Assembly (NCBI GenBank): GCA_030633365.1
Contig: DAOVSY010000058.1
Span: 1-11,508, forward strand
DNA: 11,508 nucleotides
DNA from: Spirochaetaceae bacterium
GTDB taxonomy: Bacteria; Spirochaetota; Spirochaetia; B11-G9
Direction: 5' to 3'
Shown: one piece after another, positions 1 through 7,754 of the stretch
Layout of the letters: each line of letters starts with the position of its first letter
Position numbering within the stretch: the first letter of the stretch is position 1
Position numbers and translations under genes: made by a program
The notes under the pieces: generated by a model
What the model was told of the DNA's origin: nothing
The model's database searches: none
The model's input: only the letters and a program-made list of their open reading frames with translations

Positions 1-672
1 AACAGTGAAAGGAAAACTATCTGCTATTGCAAGTTGTAATGCTCTCTGCCAACCTGTTCCATCGTAATCACGTACAGGTGTCAACGATCCCTCAGGGCCT
101 TTACTTACAACAATACTAATATCTGTAAGAATAGTAATTTCGGTACCTGCCAGAGGCTTTTGTTCAAGAACTGTTCCAGGAGGAGAATCATTATAGATAT
201 AGATATATGGCTTATTTAATTTTAAAAGAGGTCCATAACTTGTCACAAGACTTTTTAAATGATTTTCAAGTTCAATTAAACCCCAGCCGGTATAATCTTC
301 CAAAATTTCTACTGAAGCACCCTTACTTACCTTAAGGAGAACTCTTGTACCTGCTTTAACCAGAGTCCCCTGTTTTGGATCCTGTCCTAAAACAGTTCCC
401 TTATCTGCCATATTGTTGGAATAACGCTGCTGAACTTCTGCATAAAGAGCTCTGTCCTGAAGGTCAATAATTGCATTTGCCAGCTCCAGGCCTTTCATAT
501 CCGGAACCATAGTTAATTCTTTACTCTCTATAGTAACAAGAAAAGTAATTAAAGCTATTACAAGCATCAATGCAATGGATCCAAGAGCAGAGTAAATTAT
601 AATATTTAGAAACTTTTTCTCAGGATCTGTAGATTCTGCTCTCTTTTTAAATCCCTTAAAGAACTTACTCAT
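1..672 (-). CDS. Membrane-anchored PASTA-domain protein, C-terminus beyond window
   Basis: This open frame has an ATG at 672-670 and no stop before the window edge, giving 224 codons of a longer protein. Residues 1-22 are basic and charged, about 23-48 form one hydrophobic membrane segment, and the rest would lie outside the membrane. Two PASTA-like repeats follow: about 53-118 (starting MVPDMKG, ending VLLKVSKG) and about 119-193 (with the PPGTVLEQKPLAGT signature, ending ISIVVSKG). A third begins at about 198. PASTA modules bind muropeptides or beta-lactams in PknB-type kinases and class B PBPs. No kinase or transpeptidase domain precedes these repeats, so this is a stand-alone PASTA protein whose role is unknown. 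The ATG overlaps the fmt stop by one base (TAATG) and has a good GGAGG ribosome-binding site 6 nt upstream, so it belongs to the def-fmt unit. The fold call is firm, the function open. Confidence 0.85.
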   Translation of the reverse strand, partial: MSKFFKGFKKRAESTDPEKKFLNIIIYSALGSIALMLVIALITFLVTIESKELTMVPDMKGLELANAIIDLQDRALYAEVQQRYSNNMADKGTVLGQDPKQGTLVKAGTRVLLKVSKGASVEILEDYTGWGLIELENHLKSLVTSYGPLLKLNKPYIYIYNDSPPGTVLEQKPLAGTEITILTDISIVVSKGPEGSLTPVRDYDGTGWQRALQLAIADSFPFTV

Positions 673-1610
673 TATTTCCCTCCAAGAACACAACCTGTAA
701 AACTCTGCATTCCATTTAAAAATGATTTCCAATCATTAGCTTTCCTGGATTGAAGCTGTAAAAAGCTAACTGCAAGAATACCTTCGCCTGTTTGTATCAA
801 AATTCCGTCGCTTTTGTCAAATCCGAGAACAGTTCCAGGGTCTCCGGATAAATCAGTTTCCTTAACAAAAACAGTACTTTTTAGAATCATTAATTTTTTA
901 TCTATAAACTGAGTATAAGATTTTGGCCATGGAGTATATGCCCTTACTTTCCGATCAATCTTATCCACACTTTCATTCCAGTTTATTTCCCCATCTTCCT
1001 TAACCAACTTAGTACAATACGATGAAGAACTATTATCCTGTTCAGTTTCAATTACTTTTCCTGCTTCAATGCTTTGTAAAGTTTTATTGAGCAGATCAGC
1101 TCCTTCTGTTGATACAAAAGTGCTAAGGCTTTCGGTACTTTCCTTTCCATTAAGCTCAATAATCTGCTGATTGAGTATTGCACCTGTATCCATTTCCAAA
1201 TTAATTCGCTGAATACTTATTCCTGTTTCAGTATCACCATTAATAATTGCAGTTAAAACAGGAGAACTTCCTCTGTAACGGGGAAGAAGAGAAGGATGAA
1301 CATTAACACCGCCTAGAGGAAAGATAGAAAGAAACTTTGGGCCAAATATTTTACCATACGCAAAAACAACTAAAAGATCAGGTTTTAATGCAGAAATCTG
1401 ATTTCTGGCTTCACTTCCCAAAGTTTCGGGCTGTATTATATTAAGATCAAGCTCAAGAGCCTTTGTTTTAACAGGGTTAAACTTTATCTTTTGACCACGG
1501 CCGGTTACCTTGTCCGGATTAGTTAAAACAGCCACAATATTAAATTTCGATGCTGCTTTTTCAAGTGATGGTACCGCAATTTCAGGCGATCCGGCAAAAA
1601 CTATTCTCAT
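672..1610 (-). CDS. fmt: Methionyl-tRNA formyltransferase
   Basis: This 312-residue protein is predicted to transfer a formyl group from 10-formyltetrahydrofolate to Met-tRNA(fMet) in the cytoplasm, making the bacterial initiator tRNA. The N-terminal Rossmann-like formyltransferase domain starts at MRIVFAGSPEIAVPSL. The catalytic block is at about 102-114 (VNVHPSLLPRYRG), with the Asn and His at 103 and 105 and the SLLP loop, followed by GDTETGISI (125-133) and the catalytic-region Asp in MDTG (140-143). The C-terminal part (about 205-300) matches the small tRNA-binding OB-like domain. Length is typical for the family (about 310-315). Its ATG shares one base with the def stop (TAATG) and has no strong ribosome-binding site, so translation is probably coupled to def, the enzyme that later removes the formyl group. 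Confidence 0.97.
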   Translation of the reverse strand: MRIVFAGSPEIAVPSLEKAASKFNIVAVLTNPDKVTGRGQKIKFNPVKTKALELDLNIIQPETLGSEARNQISALKPDLLVVFAYGKIFGPKFLSIFPLGGVNVHPSLLPRYRGSSPVLTAIINGDTETGISIQRINLEMDTGAILNQQIIELNGKESTESLSTFVSTEGADLLNKTLQSIEAGKVIETEQDNSSSSYCTKLVKEDGEINWNESVDKIDRKVRAYTPWPKSYTQFIDKKLMILKSTVFVKETDLSGDPGTVLGFDKSDGILIQTGEGILAVSFLQLQSRKANDWKSFLNGMQSFTGCVLGGK

Positions 1611-2104
1611 TAGCTTATTTTGCTCTGACGTTTTTCGTAAAGAGAAACAACTCTTTGTCTTTTCTTCTCAGAAAGATGATCAATAAAAAGAACACCCTTT
1701 AAATGATCCATCTCGTGCTGTATAACTCTCGCAAGGATTCCTTCTGCATCCATTTTAAATGGTCTGCCTTCCAGATTCCAGGCCTGTAAAGTAATTGCAT
1801 TCGGACGTAAAACATCACTGTAAACTCCAGGAATACTTAAACAGCCCTCTTCATATGGAGATATCTCCTGGGAAGTACCTATAATATCAGGGTTAATAAA
1901 AATTCTTGGTTCATCATCCGGAACATGGCATACAAAAATTCTTTTCTCCACCCCTACCTGTGGTCCAGCCAACCCTATTCCGTCATTTGCATGCATAGAA
2001 TCAATCATTGCTACTGCAAGATCTTCGAGTTTTTTATCAAATACAGCAATGGTTGCACATTTTTTTCTTAATACATCATTGCCTAGTGTTAGTATATTTA
2101 GCAT
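1610..2104 (-). CDS. def: Peptide deformylase
   Basis: This 164-residue metalloenzyme is predicted to remove the N-formyl group from nascent proteins. All three family motifs are intact: GIGLAGPQV at 42-50, EEGCLS at 85-90 (metal-binding Cys88) and QHEMDH at 129-134 (two metal-binding His and the catalytic Glu). Length is normal for a bacterial deformylase. It overlaps fmt by one base, the usual def-fmt pairing. Upstream is a 78-bp gap from priA that holds a palindrome and a possible weak promoter. No convincing Shine-Dalgarno sequence precedes this ATG (only ATGTGA lies directly upstream), so the transcript may be leaderless or translated weakly. Confidence 0.97.
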   Translation of the reverse strand: MLNILTLGNDVLRKKCATIAVFDKKLEDLAVAMIDSMHANDGIGLAGPQVGVEKRIFVCHVPDDEPRIFINPDIIGTSQEISPYEEGCLSIPGVYSDVLRPNAITLQAWNLEGRPFKMDAEGILARVIQHEMDHLKGVLFIDHLSEKKRQRVVSLYEKRQSKIS

Positions 2105-2110
2105 TCACAT

Positions 2111-2139
2111 ATATTACATAAAATTTTAAAAATCGGCAA
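2111..2139 (-). promoter_or_regulatory. Possible weak sigma-70-like promoter before def
   Basis: On the minus strand TTGCCG (2139-2134, 4 of 6 to consensus) and TAATAT (2116-2111, 4 of 6) are separated by exactly 17 bases of very AT-rich sequence. The -10-like box ends 6 bases before the def ATG, so transcription would begin at or next to the start codon. The spacing is right but AT-rich DNA gives such matches by chance, and def may simply be read from the upstream operon. Confidence 0.3.
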
Positions 2140-2158
2140 GGTGTACTACTTCCCTCTT

Positions 2159-2186
2159 GTATGGTACAGGCATGCCTGTACCCTAC
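2159..2186. repeat. REP-like palindrome at the priA 3' end (copy 1)
   Basis: GGTACAGGCATGCCTGTACC at 2163-2182 is a perfect 20-nt palindrome. It extends to 28 nt (2159-2186) with one mismatched pair (2162/2183). Its outer end supplies the priA TAG stop codon (2183-2185). The core AGGCATGCCT recurs in copy 2 at 8671-8690. Short palindromes with an AGGCATGCCT centre and GTAG/CTAC ends resemble dispersed REP-type elements associated with REP-associated tyrosine transposases. That link is inferred, as no transposase is in the window. There is no T-tract, so it is not a standard intrinsic terminator. Confidence 0.7.
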
Positions 2187-4138
2187 AAAAGGGACACCGG
2201 ATCTACGTCTATTTCCATGTAGACTTTTGAATTTGTGGCTATTTTTTTTAGATGATTTATGGCTTCATGGGCTGCATTGAAATTATTTGTTCGTATTAGA
2301 ATTTGGTAGCGATAATTTCTTGAAATTTTCTTTATGGGGCATTCTGCAGGTCCTAAAATTTCTACCTGATCCAGATTCCACCCTTCAAGAGAATTAAAAA
2401 CCTTTTCAGAATATTGCAGGACATCATTTTCCTTTTTACCCCTGAAGACCAGCCTGAATAACCTTGAAAAAGGGGGAAAACCAAGGGCTTTTCGTTTTTC
2501 TATCTCATCCTTATAGTATGCTTCCTGTTTGTTTTCAGCGGCCATGCGAATTGCATTATTATTTGGATCATAAGTTTGAATAAGTACCAGACCATCAGGA
2601 GTGTAACGCCCGGCTCTGCCAGACACCTGGGTTATAAGAGAGAAAGTTCTCTCCCCTGCTCTAAAATCCGGAAGATGGAGACCACTGTCTGCCAATACAA
2701 TACCCACTAGTCTGACTCCCGGGAAATTTAATCCTTTTGCAACCATTTGGGTACCAAGAAGAATATCTATTTTACGGTTCTTAAAGTCCTCAAGGGTTTG
2801 AGCCAAAGAACCTTTCTTTTTAACAGAGTCAGAATCTATTCGTGATATTGTTAAATTAGGGAAAAATTTTTTAACTTCATCTTCTATCATCTCGGTTCCA
2901 AAACCGGAATAACCAACATCCAGAGAATTACATGAGGGGCAAACAGACACAGGTAAATGTACAGATCCACAATAATGACATATCATTCTATTAGTATTTT
3001 TATGATATGTCATAGAGACTGAACAGTGCTTGCATTCCATATCCCAACCACAGGATTTACAATGGAAAAAATAGGAAAACCCTCTACGATTGAGAAAAAG
3101 TATAGTTTGCTTTCCCTTGTTATGGGTAATTTTCATCTCATTTATTAACTCTTTTGAAAGAGGACCATTAGAACCCTTCATATCAATTATTCGATTTTCA
3201 GGAACAGCACCTCCGGAAAGTCTTTTGGTAAGATTCAACCGTTTTATTTTTCCTTCTTCCATTAACTGATAAGCTTCAACAGAGGGAGTTGCACTTCCCA
3301 TAACAAGTCTTGCGGTCGCAAGGGAAGCTCTTTTCATTGCTACCTGTCTGGCATGATATCTGGGAGTAGATCCTGATTTATAGGAATTTTCATGCTCTTC
3401 ATCTATAATAATCAGTCCTAATTTTACAGCAGGTGCAAATATTGCACTTCGTGCTCCTATTATTAGAACAGATTCTCCACTTTTAATTTTATGCCACTCA
3501 ACTAATCTTTGAGATGGAGTTAAGGCAGAGTGCAGAATTGCTACTCTACTGTTAAACCGGTTTTTTACCTGGCTTATAAGCTGATGAGTAAGTGATATTT
3601 CAGGAACAAGATAAATAACACTCTTCCCCTCATCAATAACCTTCTCTGCAGCCTGAAGAAAAACTTCTGTTTTTCCGGATCCTGTTATTCCATAAAGATA
3701 AAGTAATTTATTTTCAGAAACAGTAATGGCATTTACAGATATAATTTGTTCATCTGATAGTTTTCTGGCAATAGAACTGACCGGGTCTTCGGAATCAAAT
3801 GCAGGACTTCGACTGTCACGCCTTCCAACCGGAAGCATAGAAGAGAGCGCTTCTCCATGAGAACAAAAATACATGGAAGATATCCAAAAAGCAAGTTTAA
3901 TTTCATTTTGTCCAAATAATACTTTTTTATCAATTACCCTTGTTATTGACTTAACTTCATATTTTCCAGTAGGTTTTTCTGTACTGTCAGATATAACAAA
4001 ACCGGTCAGAGATCTTTTTCCAAATGAAGCAATAACCCTGTAACCTGTCAAACATTCTTCACTATCTGTTTTATAAGTAAAAGAATTATTAACAGGAGTA
4101 TTAAATACTACCTGAATATATTTAGGAGCCTTAATCAT
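2183..4138 (-). CDS. priA: Primosomal protein N' (replication restart helicase PriA)
   Basis: This 651-residue superfamily-2 3'-to-5' DNA helicase is predicted to recognise abandoned forks and reload the replicative helicase. The N-terminal DNA-binding region is about 1-105. Walker A is GITGSGKT at 150-157, and the DEEH box is at 246-249, followed by the aromatic-rich loop NSYKSGSTPRYHAR. Eight cysteines forming the two zinc sites lie at 360, 363, 369, 372, 387, 390, 400 and 403. Helicase motifs GTQMVAKGLNFPGVRLVG and QVSGRAGR follow, then the C-terminal domain. It is shorter than E. coli PriA (732 residues) but no domain is missing. Its ATG overlaps the upstream glycosylase stop by 4 bases (ATGA), so translation is probably coupled. 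The stop codon lies inside a palindromic repeat. Confidence 0.97.
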   Translation of the reverse strand: MIKAPKYIQVVFNTPVNNSFTYKTDSEECLTGYRVIASFGKRSLTGFVISDSTEKPTGKYEVKSITRVIDKKVLFGQNEIKLAFWISSMYFCSHGEALSSMLPVGRRDSRSPAFDSEDPVSSIARKLSDEQIISVNAITVSENKLLYLYGITGSGKTEVFLQAAEKVIDEGKSVIYLVPEISLTHQLISQVKNRFNSRVAILHSALTPSQRLVEWHKIKSGESVLIIGARSAIFAPAVKLGLIIIDEEHENSYKSGSTPRYHARQVAMKRASLATARLVMGSATPSVEAYQLMEEGKIKRLNLTKRLSGGAVPENRIIDMKGSNGPLSKELINEMKITHNKGKQTILFLNRRGFSYFFHCKSCGWDMECKHCSVSMTYHKNTNRMICHYCGSVHLPVSVCPSCNSLDVGYSGFGTEMIEDEVKKFFPNLTISRIDSDSVKKKGSLAQTLEDFKNRKIDILLGTQMVAKGLNFPGVRLVGIVLADSGLHLPDFRAGERTFSLITQVSGRAGRYTPDGLVLIQTYDPNNNAIRMAAENKQEAYYKDEIEKRKALGFPPFSRLFRLVFRGKKENDVLQYSEKVFNSLEGWNLDQVEILGPAECPIKKISRNYRYQILIRTNNFNAAHEAINHLKKIATNSKVYMEIDVDPVSLL

Positions 4139-4809
4139 TTAGAATTAGTATCATTCAGAAAATCTTTGACCCTTTTAAGATCTTCCCAAACAGGTTTCCT
4201 GTACTCATCAGGATTACGCAGAACACCACTTGGGTGATATGTAGGAATGAGCGCTGTTCCCTTGTAATTGTAGGTCTTAGATCTTAGCCTGCCTATTCCT
4301 TCACTGCTTCCAGTTAATATCTGACTTGAAATTCTTCCAACCGAAAGTATCAAATTTGGTTTAAGAAGCTTAATCTGTCTTTCAAGATAAGGAAGACATG
4401 CAGATATTTCTTCATTGAGAGGATCTCTGTTACCTGGAGGTCTACACTTAACAATATTGGCAAGAAACAGATCTTTTTCTCTGACAAGACCAATTGCATC
4501 CATCCATTTATCCATATACTGCCCTGCCTTTCCAACAAAAGGATGGCCGCTTTTATCCTCTTCAGCACCCGGGCCTTCTCCAATAATCAACAAAGAGGGT
4601 TCCCTTGAGCCACTTCCTGGTACGGTTTTTGTTCTAGTCTCACATAAACTACATTTTGTACAGATAGAAATTTCTTTTGCAATTTTATCAAGGCTATCAG
4701 TTGAAATTTCAAGATGAGAATGTTTATTTACAGTTCCTGTAGTCAGGTAGTCTGAAGATAAATTCAACACATCCCAAAAATCAGTTAATACCTTATCATT
4801 ATTATTCAA
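4135..4809 (-). CDS. Family-4 (iron-sulfur) uracil-DNA glycosylase
   Basis: This 224-residue protein is predicted to excise uracil from DNA as the first step of base-excision repair. Four cysteines fit the [4Fe-4S] ligands of family-4 enzymes: Cys50 and Cys53 (ICTKC), Cys122 (NIVKCRPPGNRDP) and Cys138. The active-site motif is GEGPGAEED (77-85), followed by GHPFVGKAG. The second motif is YHPSGVLRNP (191-200). About 45 unrecognised polar residues precede the domain. The chosen start is TTG at 4809-4807, directly after the truA stop, with an AGGAAGG ribosome-binding site 7 nt upstream; I see no in-frame ATG that keeps the cluster cysteines. It sits between truA and priA in the operon and overlaps priA by 4 bases. 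Family-4 members have also been annotated as phage polymerase-like proteins, but the motifs here are those of the glycosylase. Confidence 0.93.
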   Translation of the reverse strand: MNNNDKVLTDFWDVLNLSSDYLTTGTVNKHSHLEISTDSLDKIAKEISICTKCSLCETRTKTVPGSGSREPSLLIIGEGPGAEEDKSGHPFVGKAGQYMDKWMDAIGLVREKDLFLANIVKCRPPGNRDPLNEEISACLPYLERQIKLLKPNLILSVGRISSQILTGSSEGIGRLRSKTYNYKGTALIPTYHPSGVLRNPDEYRKPVWEDLKRVKDFLNDTNSK

Positions 4810-5562
4810 TTAAACACCTTCCTCGTAATATACCTTATGGAAAAATAAGCCTTTAGCAGGAGCGGTAGTACCAGCCATATTTCTGTCTTTACTTTCCAGT
4901 GCTTCTTTAAACCCTTTTGCTCCAGATTCCAATGAAGCATATTTTAATATAGTTCCAACAATAGATCTTACCATTTTCCATAAAAAAGCACTTCCTTGAA
5001 TTTTAAAAACCAGGAAATTATCCTCTCTATAAAATACTGCTGAATAAATTTCTCTTACACGGGATTTACTCTGATCTCCTGCATTTGTAAAAGTTGTAAA
5101 ATCATGAATCCCTTCCAGAATTTTTGCACATTCATTCAGAACCTCTATACAAGGCAAGTTTCTTACCTCAGTACAAAAATATCTGTTAAAAACAGTATAC
5201 CCAACAGAGTCAGTTAAATAATACTTATAAACTCGTTTCTTTGCAGTAAAACGTGCATGGAAATTATCAGCTGTATATTCACTATTAATAATAGATATGT
5301 CTTCAGGTAGAAATGAATTAATGGCATACTTAAGTTTTTGTTCAGGGATATCCAGATCTGTATCAAAATGACAGACCTGACCATTTGCGTGAACTCCGGA
5401 ATCTGTTCTTCCTGCAGCCATTACTCTTACAGAATGTTTGTGCATTCTTGTAAGGCCCTCTTCCAGAACTCCCTGTACTGTTCTTCCTTTACTTTGTATC
5501 TGCCAACCGTAAAATTTTGTTCCATCATAAGATAAAATAATCTTTATTCTACGACTACTCAT
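4810..5562 (-). CDS. truA: tRNA pseudouridine(38-40) synthase TruA
   Basis: This protein is predicted to convert uridines 38-40 in the anticodon stem-loop of tRNAs to pseudouridine. The catalytic motif is AAGRTDSGVHANGQVCHF, with the nucleophilic Asp at residue 54 in the 250-residue form. The opening IILSYDGTKFYGWQIQ and the C-terminal GSAFLWKMVRSIVGTI are also family hallmarks. I start it at the ATG 5562-5560 (MSSRRIKI). The frame is open for another 43 codons, to an ATG at 5691, but that extension only shadows the end of the DUF2225 gene and has no homology to TruA. With this start truA overlaps the DUF2225 stop by 8 bases, and a purine-rich GGAAAGAGG precedes it. The uracil-DNA glycosylase starts on the next base after its stop. 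Confidence 0.95.
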   Translation of the reverse strand: MSSRRIKIILSYDGTKFYGWQIQSKGRTVQGVLEEGLTRMHKHSVRVMAAGRTDSGVHANGQVCHFDTDLDIPEQKLKYAINSFLPEDISIINSEYTADNFHARFTAKKRVYKYYLTDSVGYTVFNRYFCTEVRNLPCIEVLNECAKILEGIHDFTTFTNAGDQSKSRVREIYSAVFYREDNFLVFKIQGSAFLWKMVRSIVGTILKYASLESGAKGFKEALESKDRNMAGTTAPAKGLFFHKVYYEEGV

Positions 5563-6418
5563 CCTCTTTCCGTCTTTTAATTTCTTCACCGATAGAGGAA
5601 TGAAGCTCTTTAGCTTTAATAAGCAGTGCCTCAGGCTTATTTTTAGAAGCTTTACCCATTCCAAAAATCCTGGCAACAGTAGTTCTGGCACGTTCCAAAG
5701 ATTTTATTCTCTTTGCATCATCAGAATCCGGGCCATAATAGTATTCAAGTAAAGCACTTATATAAAGAACTCCATCATAACCATAGTTTTTATCAAGATC
5801 AGGGCCAAGACTGACAACTTCTGTTAAGGATTCAGTTCCACTCCCATCATACTCAACAGATAAATTATAAAAAAACCCAGCTTTCCTATAAAAAAGTTTT
5901 ACAAGATAGTCATAGTTCTCATCCGGATATTTCCCATGGAGGTCCATAAACAGCCATGCAGCTCTATAAGATGCAAGTCCTTGTTTTATTACAGGGCTAA
6001 ATTCATGAGGAAAATGATCATAACACATCATTGCCAGATAATACGAAACTGTTCCATCTTTAAGTTTTCTTGATTCCCTAAAATCTATATTATTAAATAA
6101 TTTACCAACTATATCAAAACGCTTTTTTTTATTACTGACAACAAAGGGAATACTTTCAGCAGGAATTTCCTTAAAATCTGTTTGAAAAGCAGAATAGTAA
6201 CATTCAGGACAAACTGTAACAGGATACAAAAGAGGGTTTACCTCTCCATATTTCTGGGAGGGTTCATAGAAGCGTCTTAGCTCATCTGTAAGATCTCCTG
6301 CAATAAGTCTACCCCTTCCTGTTCTTAAATCTTCTCTATGAAACTCTGCCTCACAAACTGGACATTGAATAGTTTCTTTGGAAAAATAGGAAATTGAATT
6401 TACAGCACTTGTATCCAT
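5555..6418 (-). CDS. DUF2225 family protein with two CxxC pairs
   Basis: This 287-residue protein matches what I know of DUF2225, an uncharacterised family common in spirochaetes and clostridia. An N-terminal zinc-ribbon-like region has two CxxC pairs (Cys19/Cys22 in CPVC, Cys70/Cys73 in CPEC) that could bind one metal ion. Between them is a basic, polar stretch including RTGRGRL. From about residue 100 the protein looks helical and TPR-like, with repeated Tyr/Leu/Ala-rich segments (for example 145-160, 165-190, 215-230 and 240-275), suggesting a scaffold or binding protein. No signal peptide or membrane segment is visible, so it is probably cytoplasmic. It starts 3 bases after acpS, with GAGGG about 7 nt upstream, and overlaps truA by 8 bases. 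Its function is unknown; the position hints at tRNA or membrane-lipid related work but proves nothing. Confidence 0.88.
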   Translation of the reverse strand: MDTSAVNSISYFSKETIQCPVCEAEFHREDLRTGRGRLIAGDLTDELRRFYEPSQKYGEVNPLLYPVTVCPECYYSAFQTDFKEIPAESIPFVVSNKKKRFDIVGKLFNNIDFRESRKLKDGTVSYYLAMMCYDHFPHEFSPVIKQGLASYRAAWLFMDLHGKYPDENYDYLVKLFYRKAGFFYNLSVEYDGSGTESLTEVVSLGPDLDKNYGYDGVLYISALLEYYYGPDSDDAKRIKSLERARTTVARIFGMGKASKNKPEALLIKAKELHSSIGEEIKRRKEDE

Positions 6419-6421
6419 ATA

Positions 6422-6793
6422 TCAGCCCTCAATTATTACCACGGCAACAGCGGCTTCCTCTTCATGGGAAAGAGATAGATGTACCCACTTACCTCCATGT
6501 TCCATAAATGCTTCCATAGCTGTTTCATGAAGAATTATTTCAGGTTTGCCATTATGATTATTTTTTACTTCTATATCAGTTAGTTTTAAGCCACTCAAAC
6601 CAGTACCCAGAGCTTTACCAAAGGCTTCCTTGGCAGCAAATCTTGCTGCCAGTGATAGAATAGAAGAATTCCCCCTGGAATAAGAAGCTTCTATCTCATT
6701 TTTATGAAAGTAACGTGTAACTATACCATCAACATCACTCCAGTGCCTCATCCTGTTTACATTAACAAAATCTATTCCTAAACCTATTATCAT
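6422..6793 (-). CDS. acpS: Holo-[acyl-carrier-protein] synthase
   Basis: This 123-residue phosphopantetheinyl transferase is predicted to move the 4'-phosphopantetheine arm from coenzyme A to acyl carrier protein, activating fatty-acid synthesis. It shows GLGIDFVNVNRM with the magnesium-binding Asp at residue 8, RFAAKEAFGKALGTG at 51-65 with the metal-binding Glu at 56, and the C-terminal LSLSHEEEAAVAVV. Length is normal. A clear AGAGGAG ribosome-binding site lies 8 nt before the ATG, and it begins 13 bases after the cdaR stop. Its place in an operon with cdaA and cdaR puts fatty-acid initiation beside a second-messenger pair that acts at the membrane. Confidence 0.96.
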   Translation of the reverse strand: MIIGLGIDFVNVNRMRHWSDVDGIVTRYFHKNEIEASYSRGNSSILSLAARFAAKEAFGKALGTGLSGLKLTDIEVKNNHNGKPEIILHETAMEAFMEHGGKWVHLSLSHEEEAAVAVVIIEG

Positions 6794-6806
6794 AACAAGT
6801 ACTCCT

Positions 6807-7754
6807 CTACTGACTTATTTCCATTATATTAACTTTAATTTCTTTAGGCTCATAGTTCAAGACCAAAATACCAGCAGGAACATCCGGAATTACCGGTAGA
6901 TAATATTCCCCGGGCTGTAGTAATGTAGAACAATCAATTGTAAACCTAAAATCATTGGGAACATATTTTTCCAACTCGAGCATTTTACCCTGAATTTCCA
7001 TGGAATAGATACCCTGGAACTCTGCAATTTTGTATTTACTATCCAGATCAATTGCAATAATATCCACACCTAATATAGATCTTTCCAAAGTTACAGGTTT
7101 TATTGATGCTGTAAACTCAACAATATCTCCACCGGAAAAAGATAAAGATAAATCAGGCTTTTTTAGTCTTACCCTTGTAGAAAAATCTTCACTCTTTGAA
7201 CTTATATCAATCTCTTCAGAATAGATTTCCTGAAGACTTTCTATTTTACTTCTGCCTCCATATATTTCTACAGATGAAGGAGTAATAAAATTTTGGATTA
7301 GTTCATATCCTTTTTCCGGATAACCAATAACAGAAGGTACAACTTCTAAAGTCTTTACCATTAAAGATTCAATTACTAAATTTAATTCCCTGGGTTCAAC
7401 TCTTATTTCAAGAGAACTGATATCCATAGCAAACCCTTTTTTCTTTATTTGGACTGGTTCTCTAAATTTACCTTCTTTTCCATACTCTGAAAAATCCACA
7501 GATGCCTCAATTTCATCTTCCAAAACAAGTTTAATATCTTCATTCCTGCCCCGGATAATAATTCTTACAGTTTTGGGAACATTTTCCGTTGGAATATAGT
7601 TTTCATGGATAGTTAGGGTCAATGGGACATTAAAAAACCTTTCTTCAAGAGAAGATACCCTGTAGAAAAAAAATAGTAACAAAGCAGCTGCAATTGAAAT
7701 AATTTTTACAGGCCAATTATGCAGGGATCTTTCCAGATATGCTTTAAACTTCAT
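6807..7754 (-). CDS. cdaR: YbbR-domain protein, CdaA partner/regulator (CdaR)
   Basis: YbbR proteins are membrane-anchored and extracytoplasmic; in Firmicutes CdaR binds CdaA and modulates c-di-AMP production. This one has a short basic start, one membrane segment at about residues 15-31 (VKIISIAAALLLFFFYR), and then about 280 extracytoplasmic residues that read as three successive YbbR repeats (roughly 33-118, 122-208 and 210-300). They share alternating beta-strand patterns such as VRIIIRG, SSVEIYG and YSMEIQGK. I chose the ATG at 7754, which has GGAGGAG about 8 nt upstream and overlaps the cdaA stop by 11 bases. An in-frame ATG at 7787 would add 11 residues but has a poorer ribosome-binding site. 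It is 315 residues with the chosen start. The family call is firm; the regulatory role is by homology and linkage. Confidence 0.9.
   Translation of the reverse strand: MKFKAYLERSLHNWPVKIISIAAALLLFFFYRVSSLEERFFNVPLTLTIHENYIPTENVPKTVRIIIRGRNEDIKLVLEDEIEASVDFSEYGKEGKFREPVQIKKKGFAMDISSLEIRVEPRELNLVIESLMVKTLEVVPSVIGYPEKGYELIQNFITPSSVEIYGGRSKIESLQEIYSEEIDISSKSEDFSTRVRLKKPDLSLSFSGGDIVEFTASIKPVTLERSILGVDIIAIDLDSKYKIAEFQGIYSMEIQGKMLELEKYVPNDFRFTIDCSTLLQPGEYYLPVIPDVPAGILVLNYEPKEIKVNIMEISQ

Noticed and set aside
3733..3933. Minus-strand 66-codon frame inside priA, and a similar one at 4350-4583 inside the glycosylase
   Set aside because: Both are out-of-frame shadows of well supported genes with no domain of their own.
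4415..4717. Plus-strand open frame of 100 codons opposite the uracil-DNA glycosylase
   Set aside because: It is antisense to a gene with clear catalytic motifs and has no recognisable domain. The other plus-strand frames (5338-5535, 7030-7224, 8428-8721) are rejected likewise.
5563..5691. N-terminal extension of truA by 43 codons
   Set aside because: The extension lies entirely within the DUF2225 gene in another frame and does not resemble TruA. The ATG at 5562 gives the normal family start.
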